Origin: an uncultured Flavobacterium sp.
Lineage (GTDB): Bacteria; Bacteroidota; Bacteroidia; Flavobacteriales; Flavobacteriaceae
DNA: 8,200 bases
Direction of reading: 5' to 3'
NCBI RefSeq assembly: GCF_937876455.1
Contig: NZ_CALFIG010000099.1
Span: 1-8,200, forward strand
The notes under the pieces are model-generated. The model worked only from the letters and a program-made list of their open reading frames with translations. It was not told the DNA's origin and made no database searches. A program made the translations under genes and the position numbers. Shown here piece by piece: positions 1 through 6,235 of this stretch; positions within the stretch are counted from its first letter, which is position 1; the number at the start of each line of letters is the position of its first letter.

Positions 1-41
1 AATTATTAACTAAATACTCTCTTAGCAAAAGTCCAATTTAG

Positions 42-1604
42 TTTGAAGACGTACACCAAAATGTATTAAAATTTTCTATTGAATACATTAGTACATTCAA
101 AAAGAAAGACCATATCGAAGACATCGAAATTGAAGCTATTGATGAACCTGAGGTGATGAATGCACCTGAGCGTTTAAATATCATAACCGATTATATTATT
201 GAAAATCATAAACGTAAAACCCATAATAAAGAGTTTACGGCTATGTTTTGTGTATCAGGTGTTCCAACATTAATAGACTATTATAATTTATTCTATCAAA
301 AAAGATTGGAAGGAAAGCATGATTTAAAAATTGCTACTATCTTTTCTTTTCAAGCTAATGAAGATGATAAAGAGGCACAAGGTTACATAGAAGCGGAAGA
401 TGATGATTTATTACAAGTTGCAGAGCCAAGATTAGAATATAAATCGGAACATACTAGAGATACCCTAGAAAATTATATCAAGCATTATAACAAAGAATTT
501 GGGACTAATTTTACTAGTAACGATTCTCAATCTTTTTATAACTATTACAATGATATTGCTAAGCGTGTAAAAAGCAAACAAATTGATGTATTATTAGTAG
601 TTAATATGTTTTTAACAGGATTTGATAGCAAACATTTGAATACGTTGTATGTGGATAAAAATTTGCAGTATCATGGTTTAATTCAGGCTTATTCAAGAAC
701 GAATCGTATTTTAAACGAAATGAAATCGCAAGGAAATATTGTTTGCTTCCGAAATTTAAAACACGCCACCGACCAAGCTATTGCTTTATTCTCAAATATT
801 AATGCTAAAGAGGACATTATTATTGCTCCTTATGAAGACTATGTTCAAAAATTCAATGAAGCTTTTATAGAATTATTGAAAATCACTCCTACGGTAGATA
901 GTGTAAACAATTTAAGAAGTGAAGAAGAAGAGTTTGATTTTGTCAAAGCATTCCGTGAGTTAATGCGAATCAAAAACGTATTGAACACCTTTACCGAGTT
1001 TGATTTTTCAAACTTATCGATGACGGAACAGCAATTTGAAGATTATAAAAGCAAGTACTTAGATTTACATGATAAAACTAAAGTTCATCAACAAAAAGAA
1101 TTAGTTTCCATTTTAGACGATATTGATTTTGAATTGGAATTAATTCATAGAGATGAAATCAATGTGAGTTACATTTTAAAGTTGTTGGCAAAATTGAAAG
1201 ATGCACCAGTTGAAGAGCAAGAGAAACAAAAACAAAAAATTGTAGATGCTTTAGTTGGTGAAACCCAATTAAGAAGTAAACGAGAATTAATAGAGCAATT
1301 TATAAATAATAATTTACCGTTAGTAGAAGATGCTGATACTATTCCAGAAGCATTTGAACAGTATTGGTTGGTGGAGCAAAAGAAGGCAATTGATAAATTA
1401 GTTATAGAAGAAAACCTAAAATCCCAAGAATTAGAAAGAGTAATTGGAGATTACATTTTCACTGAAAAGAAGCCTATGCGCGATGATGTCATAGGAATGT
1501 TGAACGAACGACCAAGCCTAAAAGAAAGAGCCACTACATCAGAAAGAATTATTGGAAAAATATATGATTTTGTGGAGACTTTTATTAGTGGGATTGGTAA
1601 TTGA
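42..1604 (+). pseudogene. hsdR: Type I restriction endonuclease subunit R (HsdR), C-terminal half only
   Basis: In a complete type I R-M complex HsdR is the ATP-dependent DNA translocase and nuclease. Seen here is helicase RecA-like domain 2: a motif V-like stretch VVNMFLTGFDS (nt 597-629) and motif VI QAYSRTNR (nt 684-707). A helical, charged C-terminal region follows and ends naturally at a TGA. The residues NVLKFSIEYISTFKKKD, encoded before the first possible starts (GTG 153, ATG 156), still resemble the conserved linker between the helicase domains. Those starts are therefore internal and the reading frame should extend further 5'. It cannot: an in-frame TAG lies at 39-41, and the other two forward frames have stops at 7-9 and 11-13. 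About 520 codons remain of a family that normally has roughly 900-1050. The PD-(D/E)XK nuclease, Walker A and DEAD-box motifs are missing. Any product from 153/156 could not cut or translocate. The alternative, a separately translated half protein, seems unlikely. Confidence 0.8.
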
Positions 1605-1705
1605 TAATGTGGTAATTGATTAGTGAATAGTTGTAATTCGAATTGATATTGGGTTGCTGGTAAAAAATATGTATGTTTGTATAGTAATAAGATAGAAAAA
1701 ACTAT
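1605..1705. other. Intergenic spacer with degenerate AT-rich repeat units
   Basis: No gene is seen here. GGTAATTGAT occurs at 1596-1605 and again at 1611-1620, and the first copy supplies the hsdR stop codon. TTAGTGAATAGT at 1620-1631 recurs exactly at 5863-5874. The stretch at 1613-1637 resembles 6051-6077, so the spacer belongs to the same dispersed repeat family as the large spacer after the SDR gene. A ten-base palindrome, AATTCGAATT, sits at 1635-1644. No convincing terminator for hsdR is visible. Confidence 0.55.
1654..1679 (+). promoter_or_regulatory. Candidate Bacteroidota-type promoter for the acyltransferase operon
   Basis: TATGTTTG at 1672-1679 matches the Bacteroidota -7 consensus TAnnTTTG. 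It would place transcription initiation about 20 nt before the ATG at 1706. The nearest upstream TTG (1654-1656) is only 15 nt away, shorter than the usual 17-23, so the -33 element is weak. The A-rich leader lacks a clear Shine-Dalgarno site, as is usual in this phylum. Confidence 0.4.
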
Positions 1706-3154
1706 ATGCTATTTAACTCCATAGCGTTTGCTTGTTTTTTGCCTGTTGTTTTTGTGTTGTACTGGTTTGTAACGTCAGGCAGGCTTCGTATGCAAAACAC
1801 TATGTTGGTACTCGCAAGTTATTTTTTTTATGCATGTTGGGATTGGCGTTTTTTATTTTTATTACTATTTTCTACGGCATTAGACTACATTTCTGGTTTA
1901 CAAATGAGTACTTCGAAAAATGAAGTAACTAAAAAGTTTTGGTTTGTGCTGAGTATTGTTGTAAACCTTGGTTTTTTAGGAGTTATCAAATATTATGATT
2001 TTTTTGCCACTTCGTTCGTAAGTTTATTTCACTCCTTTGGAATTTCTGTTTCTATACAAACGCTGCATATTATCCTACCCGTCGGAATTTCATTCTATAC
2101 CTTTCATGGGCTTTCTTATGTCATTGATTGTTATAAAAATCGCATCAAAGCAGAAAAAAACATAGTAGATTATGCTTTATTTGTGAGCTTTTTCCCTTTG
2201 CTAGTCGCTGGTCCTATTGAACGTGCTACGCATTTATTGCCCCAGTTGAAAAAGCCTCGAACATTTAAATATGAACAAGCTGTTGCTGGATTGCAGCAAA
2301 TTCTTTGGGGTTTGTTTAAAAAGATTGTTATTGCCGACCAATGTGCTATAGTGGTACAAACTATTTTTGCGCATTCTGAAGTCTATTCAGGAAGTACGCT
2401 AGCGTTAGGAGCTGTATTTTTTGCTTTTCAAATTTACGGTGATTTTTCGGGCTATTCCGACATTGCTATTGGTGTAGCGAAATTATTGGGAATTGATTTA
2501 TTGAAAAATTTTAATTATCCTTATTTTTCACGAAACATTGCTGAATTTTGGCGAAGATGGCACATTTCACTTTCTTCGTGGTTTAAAGACTATGTGTATA
2601 TTCCGTTAGGAGGAAATAGAGGAACGCAATGGCAAACGGCACGTAATGTGTTGGTTATTTTCTTGGTAAGTGGTTTTTGGCATGGAGCCAATTGGACTTT
2701 TCTATGCTGGGGATTGTTACATGCGTTGTATATTTTGCCTTCTATTTTGCATCATACGCATAAAACTACTTCTACCTTTGTAGCTCAAGGTCGTTTATGG
2801 CCTTCTTTAAAAGAAGTACTGCAAATAGGAATGACATTCAGCCTCACCACATTTGCATGGATTTTTTTTAGGGCTGAAAATGTATCGCAAGCGTTGCAAA
2901 TAATTGAAGAAATTTTTTCTAGTTCGCTTTTTCAACTTCCTGCATTTAATGGAAAATTCCATGCCTTGGTTACCCTGTTTTATATTGTTTGTTGTATGGG
3001 TGTGGAATGGATCAGCAGAGCCTACGAATTTGGTTTAGTTGGCATAAGTAAGCTACAATCACGTACTTTACGCTGGAGTATTTATTATATCATCTTATTT
3101 TTACTTGTTTATTTTGCGGGAGCACCCCAACAATTTATTTATTTTCAGTTTTAG
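1706..3154 (+). CDS. MBOAT family membrane-bound O-acyltransferase (AlgI/DltB-like)
   Basis: This is an integral inner-membrane enzyme predicted to take an acyl group, often acetyl, from a cytoplasmic donor and pass it to an exported glycan or related acceptor. The 482-residue length fits AlgI-like MBOAT proteins. It opens with the family's typical MLFNS...FLPVVFVLYW helix and contains many hydrophobic segments. FFPLLVAGPIERA lies at about 162-174. The signature block GDFSGYSDIAIG...NFNYPYFSRNIAEFWRRWHISLS covers about 245-290, with His286. The hallmark SGFWHGANW at 322-330 carries the predicted catalytic His326. FFRAENVSQAL (387-397) and the C-terminal APQQFIYFQF are also family features. 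No catalytic residue appears lost. The next gene starts 1 nt after the stop, giving an MBOAT plus SGNH-like pair as in alginate and other polysaccharide acetylation loci. No polymer biosynthesis genes are in the window, so the acceptor is unknown. AlgI is the closest named model, but the genes do not look like an alginate cluster. Confidence 0.93.
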   Translation: MLFNSIAFACFLPVVFVLYWFVTSGRLRMQNTMLVLASYFFYACWDWRFLFLLLFSTALDYISGLQMSTSKNEVTKKFWFVLSIVVNLGFLGVIKYYDFFATSFVSLFHSFGISVSIQTLHIILPVGISFYTFHGLSYVIDCYKNRIKAEKNIVDYALFVSFFPLLVAGPIERATHLLPQLKKPRTFKYEQAVAGLQQILWGLFKKIVIADQCAIVVQTIFAHSEVYSGSTLALGAVFFAFQIYGDFSGYSDIAIGVAKLLGIDLLKNFNYPYFSRNIAEFWRRWHISLSSWFKDYVYIPLGGNRGTQWQTARNVLVIFLVSGFWHGANWTFLCWGLLHALYILPSILHHTHKTTSTFVAQGRLWPSLKEVLQIGMTFSLTTFAWIFFRAENVSQALQIIEEIFSSSLFQLPAFNGKFHALVTLFYIVCCMGVEWISRAYEFGLVGISKLQSRTLRWSIYYIILFLLVYFAGAPQQFIYFQF

Positions 3155-3155
3155 T

Positions 3156-4070
3156 ATGAAGCGTTTTGGTTTACATATTGTTTGGTTTATGCTTCCTGTA
3201 GTACTTGTTGCTATTGTGATGGAATTTGGGCTACGCATGCTTCCAAATGATTATAAAGTAAAACACCATTATTTAGATGCGCATGCAGAAGAAGTAGAAG
3301 TATTGTTTTTAGGAAATTCGCATATGTATTATGGTGTGAATCCTGCGTTTATTTCTAAAAATAGTTTTAATGCCGCCTATGTGTCTCAGTCTATCGATTT
3401 TGATTTAGCGTTACTAAAGAAGTATGAAAAGCAATTGAAAAAACTACACTATCTTGTTGTTCCCATGGATTACTTTACGTTGTATAATTCTTTAGAAACT
3501 ACCGATGAAACATGGCGAATAAAAAATTATGCCTTGTATTACAATTTGGATAATTTGCCTTACAAGTATCATTTTGAACTGATTAATGGGAAGTTTGAAT
3601 ATGCCGTTAAACGTTTAGAGTATTATTTTACAGGTCAATCGCCTATTACTTGTAACACGTTAGGATTTGGAACGGCTTATAAAGCAAACAAAAGTTTGGA
3701 GTTAGAAGAGAATGGTAAATTAGCAGCCAAAAGACATACGGAAGTACATTTTAAGCCTAATGAAAAGTTACTTGCAACACTACATCAGTTTGTTTTATTG
3801 GCAAAAAAGCATGATGTAAAACTAGTGTTGGTTACTTGTCCTGCCTATTCGTCTTATGTACATCATTTGAATCCAAATCAATTACATGAAATGAATCGTG
3901 TCGTTCAAAACATACTAAAAGATACCAACCATGTGATGTATTATAATTCTTTAACGCATCCTGCTTTTCACGCATCTGATTTTTTTGATGGGGATCATTT
4001 AAACGATAGAGGAGCAAAGAAATTTTCGTTGCTACTGAATACGGTATTGGAAGAAAAAAATAAAAGGTAA
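3156..4070 (+). CDS. Membrane-anchored SGNH-hydrolase-like protein, partner of the MBOAT acyltransferase
   Basis: The 304-residue protein has one N-terminal hydrophobic segment (about 5-22, HIVWFMLPVVLVAIVM) preceded by Lys/Arg. It is therefore probably a signal anchor placing the rest in the periplasm. FLGNSH (51-56) fits SGNH block I with candidate nucleophile Ser55. FDGDHLNDRG (277-286) fits block V with the DxxH pair Asp278 and His281. VTCPAYSSY (226-234) looks like a core-strand/loop segment. Overall identity to a named family is weak. By analogy with AlgJ/AlgX and other MBOAT partners, it may complete acyl transfer to the exported acceptor; esterase activity is the alternative. I chose the ATG at 3156, just after the MBOAT TAG. 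A longer in-frame start at 3105 would add 17 residues that merely overlap the MBOAT C-terminus and push charged residues ahead of the anchor. The 1-nt spacing implies co-transcription and probably translational coupling. Confidence 0.82.
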   Translation: MKRFGLHIVWFMLPVVLVAIVMEFGLRMLPNDYKVKHHYLDAHAEEVEVLFLGNSHMYYGVNPAFISKNSFNAAYVSQSIDFDLALLKKYEKQLKKLHYLVVPMDYFTLYNSLETTDETWRIKNYALYYNLDNLPYKYHFELINGKFEYAVKRLEYYFTGQSPITCNTLGFGTAYKANKSLELEENGKLAAKRHTEVHFKPNEKLLATLHQFVLLAKKHDVKLVLVTCPAYSSYVHHLNPNQLHEMNRVVQNILKDTNHVMYYNSLTHPAFHASDFFDGDHLNDRGAKKFSLLLNTVLEEKNKR

Positions 4071-4097
4071 GAATTCAGATAGGGGTTGCCTTATTTT
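4059..4097 (+). terminator. Terminator-like hairpin after the MBOAT-SGNH operon
   Basis: AAGGTAA (4064-4070), which includes the stop codon, can pair with TTGCCTT (4086-4092) through one G-U pair. The loop is about 15 nt, and the A-rich left flank partly pairs with the TTATTTT tract at 4091-4097. The stem is short and the loop long, so it is a moderate candidate. It would separate this unit from the gene starting at 4180. Confidence 0.35.
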
Positions 4098-4156
4098 AAC
4101 ACAATTCTTGTTTGTACATCCATTAAAAAGCAGGTCAATATGTAAATTGCTTTTTG

Positions 4157-4164
4157 TAATTTTA
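4157..4164 (+). promoter_or_regulatory. Possible -7 promoter element before the DUF3667-like gene
   Basis: TAATTTTA resembles the Bacteroidota -7 element TAnnTTTG with the final base changed. It is followed by an ACACAAAATTAA run like the one after the better promoter at 6164-6171. No well-spaced TTG -33 element was found, and the leader to the ATG at 4180 would be only about 10 nt. The box lies in an imperfect inverted repeat (GTAAATT at 4142 to AATTTTAC ending 4165). Confidence 0.3.
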
Positions 4165-4179
4165 CACAAAATTAATTGT

Positions 4180-5037
4180 ATGGGGAAAACGAAATTAAGG
4201 GAATCTAAAATATGTGAAAACTGTGGCGCAACTGTCGAAGTACGCTATTGTTCAACATGTGGGCAGGAAAATAGCGTTACACGACAATCTTTCCATTATT
4301 TATTTACACATTTTATAGAAGATTTAATACATTATGATAATGGGTTTTGGAAGACATTTAAGCTATTGCTTTATAAGCCTTATGAGTTAACCCATACCTA
4401 CTTAGAAGGTAAACGAAAAATGTATGTAGCACCCGTAAAATTATTCATATTTGTTAACTTTTTTGCTTTTTTGGTGTTGGGTATGTTACCTGATGCTGAT
4501 AAAGATGAATCATTAATAAATAAGTCTAACAAAATTGAACAATCAAAACAGGGGAAAGGGAATGGTATATCTGAATTAGTACTTGCCTATAATCCAAAAT
4601 TGAAAACTAAATACACAAGTAATGAAATAGATGAAAAATTTACTGAAAATGTAAAACATTATTTTCCGAAATTATTGTTTATTTATTTGCCTTTTTTTGC
4701 TTTTACGCTCTGGTTATTTCATTCAAAAAAGAAATGGTGGTATTTTGAACATGGTGTGTATACCTTGCATTTTTTTTCAACCATTTTATTACTTTTAATC
4801 TTGCATGGTGTACTTACTTTTGTTTTTGATAAATTAACGTTAACAGGCATTAGTTCGATACTCTCTGTAGTTACATTTTTTTATATTATTTATATTTTTT
4901 ATCATTCACACCATTTAATGTATTTGCAATCAAGATTCATTTCACATGTTAAAGCCTTTTTCATAGTCTTTATTAACTTGTTTATTATGCTTTTCTTGAT
5001 GTTGTGCCTATTTTGGTTTTCATTTATTTTGTTATAA
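4180..5037 (+). CDS. DUF3667-type multi-pass membrane protein with N-terminal zinc ribbon
   Basis: The 285-residue protein begins with a CxxC-x8-CxxC zinc-ribbon knuckle (Cys12, Cys15, Cys24, Cys27; the second pair reads YCSTCGQE). Next comes an amphipathic region, GFWKTFKLLLYKP (55-67), then YLEGKRKMYVAPVKLF leading into the first membrane helix. About five hydrophobic segments are visible: 84-103, 163-181, 193-216, 224-242 and 258-284. A polar loop (about 104-160) rich in Lys and Ser follows the first. This order matches the DUF3667 family, common in Bacteroidota, for which I know no established function. The cysteines suggest metal binding. ATG 4180 was chosen because a TTG at 4108 would add 24 residues with no family resemblance and overlap the candidate promoter. 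The SDR gene begins 8 nt downstream, so the two are probably co-transcribed. Confidence 0.8.
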   Translation: MGKTKLRESKICENCGATVEVRYCSTCGQENSVTRQSFHYLFTHFIEDLIHYDNGFWKTFKLLLYKPYELTHTYLEGKRKMYVAPVKLFIFVNFFAFLVLGMLPDADKDESLINKSNKIEQSKQGKGNGISELVLAYNPKLKTKYTSNEIDEKFTENVKHYFPKLLFIYLPFFAFTLWLFHSKKKWWYFEHGVYTLHFFSTILLLLILHGVLTFVFDKLTLTGISSILSVVTFFYIIYIFYHSHHLMYLQSRFISHVKAFFIVFINLFIMLFLMLCLFWFSFILL

Positions 5038-5045
5038 TCGTTAAT

Positions 5046-5852
5046 ATGTCAAAAGTTGTTTTAATTACGGGTGGTTCTTCTGGAATAGGAAAGATGGTTG
5101 GTGTTTTTTTACAAGAAAAAGGATATGAGGTATATGGTACGAGTAGAACGCCTGAGGCAATCTCTGATTCACCTTTTCCATTAGTTGCTTTAGATGTGCG
5201 AGAATCAAATTCTATACACTCTTGTGTGGCTGAGGTATTAGCAAAAGCAGGTAAAATAGATGTGCTTATTAATAATGCTGGGGTAGGCATTACAGGTCCG
5301 TTAGAAGAAATACCAATAGAAGCCATAAAGAATAATTTTGATACAAATTTATTTGGCCCTATTGAAATGATGAAAGCTGTATTGCCAACTATGCGTCAGC
5401 AAAAAAGCGGGTTAATTATTAATATTACCTCTATTGCAGGTTATATGGGTTTACCGTTTAGAAGCGTGTATTCGTCTTCAAAAGGCGCTTTAGAATTGCT
5501 TACCGAGGCTGTGAGAATGGAAGTTAAACCATTTGGTATTCATATTACCAATGTGGCTCCAGGTGATTTTGCGACTTCAATTGCCAGTAGACGCTATCAT
5601 GCACCGCTACTTGAAAATTCGCCCTATGAGAAAATGTATGCTATGCAATTAGAGAAAATGAATGCGCATGTTAATGAAGGGAGTAACCCGATAGAAATGG
5701 CGCACGCGATATACACTATTATTCAACAACCTAAGCCAAAAGTGCACTATAAAGTGGGGGTTTTTATGCAACGTTTTTCTATTGTTTTGAAACGTATTTT
5801 ACCCGATACCGTTTATGAGAAAATGTTGATGAAGCATTATGGCTTGAAGTAG
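5046..5852 (+). CDS. Classical short-chain dehydrogenase/reductase (SDR) family oxidoreductase
   Basis: This NAD(P)-dependent oxidoreductase has 268 residues and the full classical SDR motif set. The nucleotide-binding TGGSSGIG is at 8-15, and LDVRE (49-53) supplies the adenine-site Asp. NNAG is at 76-79. The catalytic tetrad is Asn101, Ser129, Tyr142 and Lys146 (YSSSK). APGDFAT (171-177) is the PG motif. Arg34 after the second strand (GTSR) favours NADPH, an inference. The C-terminus (about 231-268, ending KILPDT-like then YEKMLMKHYGLK) resembles 17-beta-HSD-like or acyl-chain SDRs, so the substrate may be a lipid or sterol-like carbonyl, but this is not decided by sequence. The in-frame ATG at 5004 lies inside the upstream gene. 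ATG 5046 begins directly with MSKVVLITGG, the normal SDR N-terminus, 8 nt after the preceding stop, so this start is secure. Its partner in the operon is the DUF3667-like membrane protein. Confidence 0.93.
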   Translation: MSKVVLITGGSSGIGKMVGVFLQEKGYEVYGTSRTPEAISDSPFPLVALDVRESNSIHSCVAEVLAKAGKIDVLINNAGVGITGPLEEIPIEAIKNNFDTNLFGPIEMMKAVLPTMRQQKSGLIINITSIAGYMGLPFRSVYSSSKGALELLTEAVRMEVKPFGIHITNVAPGDFATSIASRRYHAPLLENSPYEKMYAMQLEKMNAHVNEGSNPIEMAHAIYTIIQQPKPKVHYKVGVFMQRFSIVLKRILPDTVYEKMLMKHYGLK

Positions 5853-5883
5853 GGATTAGTTGTTAGTGAATAGTGATGAGTGA

Positions 5884-5922
5884 TGGGTAATGGGTAATGG
5901 GTAATGGGTAATGGGTAATGGG
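5884..5922 (+). repeat. Heptamer tandem repeat (TGGGTAA)x5 plus TGGG; G-quadruplex motif
   Basis: Five perfect TGGGTAA copies run from 5884 to 5918 and a partial TGGG follows. This gives six GGG tracts separated by identical TAAT loops, satisfying the standard G3-N1-7 quadruplex pattern with two tracts to spare. It begins 31 nt after the SDR stop codon, on the transcribed-sense strand, so the mRNA 3' end could form it too. Perfect short tandem copies are prone to slippage and length variation. Confidence 0.85.
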
Positions 5923-5956
5923 AGTTTTCAGTCTCAGTGGTTAGTGTTAAAAGTTT

Positions 5957-5990
5957 AGCTTCGCTCTGTTCGGCTTCGCCTCGGGTCAGG
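5957..5990. repeat. GC-rich patch with two tandem mini-hairpins
   Basis: The patch is far richer in G and C than its surroundings. AGCTTCGCT (5957-5965) and GGCTTCGCC (5972-5980) each form a three-base-pair stem with a TTC loop, and they share GCTTCGC at a 15-nt period. CTCGGGTCAGG follows. It has the look of a mobile or dispersed intergenic repeat unit, but only one copy is present in the window. Confidence 0.45.
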
Positions 5991-6140
5991 TTGTAAGTCC
6001 TATTTCCTAACTCGTAACTCTAAACTCGTAACTCCTAAATCTCAAATCGTAATTGGTTATTAGTTAATAGTTGTAACTCCTAACTCCTAACTTCTTTTCC
6101 AATTAGTAAATTAAATATTTTATAGATGTGAAAATTTCAA

Positions 6141-6171
6141 TTGTTAGTTGTAATTAGATTTCTTACTTTTG
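6141..6171 (+). promoter_or_regulatory. Bacteroidota-type promoter of the transaldolase gene
   Basis: TTG at 6141-6143 is followed after 20 nt by TACTTTTG (6164-6171), a full match to the -7 consensus TAnnTTTG at normal spacing. Initiation near 6177-6180 would give a leader of about 55-60 nt, containing the 17-mer at 6185-6201. A second TTG at 6148-6150 is too close to serve. Confidence 0.65.
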
Positions 6172-6183
6172 TAACACAATTAA

Positions 6184-6202
6184 TCCTGAGCTTGTCGAAG
6201 GA
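6184..6202. repeat. CCTGAGCTTGTCGAAGG element in the transaldolase leader
   Basis: This 17-mer (6185-6201), extended by T and A to a TCCT/AGGA stem around an 11-nt loop, is a motif I recall as a recurrent intergenic repeat in unrelated bacterial genomes. It lies between the predicted transcription start and the ATG, so it would be transcribed. Its function is unknown to me, and only one copy is in the window. Confidence 0.5.
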
Positions 6203-6235
6203 CAAAACAACACACAACAAATAAATTAAACTCAC

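Larger units (their letters stand above)
5853..6140. repeat. Repeat-rich intergenic region with no gene
   Basis: No plausible protein is encoded. From left to right it holds TTAGTGAATAGT (5863-5874, also at 1620-1631), the TGGGTAA heptamer array (5884-5922), and a GC-rich patch (5957-5990). AACTCGTAACTC follows twice (6009-6020 and 6023-6034), then TAACTCC-type heptamers (6074-6094). G-rich units are on the plus strand at the left and on the minus strand at the right, so transcripts could fold into a long imperfect hairpin. I see no clean rho-independent terminator for the SDR gene; this structure may fill that role. Confidence 0.7.

Noticed and set aside
1..41. End of an insertion sequence next to the hsdR remnant
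   Set aside because: No terminal inverted repeat or transposase sequence is visible in so short a stretch, so the cause of truncation stays open.
153..158. GTG/ATG at 153/156 as a genuine start of the restriction subunit
   Set aside because: Sequence upstream in the same frame (42-152) still resembles HsdR, so these codons are internal to a truncated gene.
1732..1923. 63-codon plus-strand ORF inside the acyltransferase gene
   Set aside because: It is in another frame of a clearly conserved MBOAT gene and has no recognisable features.
3105..3155. Longer start of the SGNH-like protein at 3105
   Set aside because: The extra 17 residues overlap the conserved MBOAT C-terminus; ATG 3156 gives a standard signal anchor and a 1-nt gap.
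3832..4017. 61-codon minus-strand ORF
   Set aside because: It is antisense to conserved coding sequence including the DGDH block, and nothing in it resembles a known protein.
4108..4179. TTG start extending the DUF3667-like protein
   Set aside because: The extension has no family resemblance, overlaps the likely promoter, and a clear ATG precedes the zinc ribbon at 4180.
5004..5045. ATG at 5004 as the SDR start
   Set aside because: It lies within the upstream gene, and the extension is a frame-shifted hydrophobic run; classical SDRs start just before the TGxxxGxG motif.
5024..5326. 100-codon minus-strand ORF
   Set aside because: It is antisense to the SDR nucleotide-binding region and has no signs of real coding.
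5884..6094. CRISPR array
   Set aside because: The repeats are heptamers without unique spacers of regular length, and no cas genes are present.
5853..6235. Riboswitch or small RNA gene
   Set aside because: No known aptamer fold could be recognised, and low-complexity repeats explain most of the structure seen.
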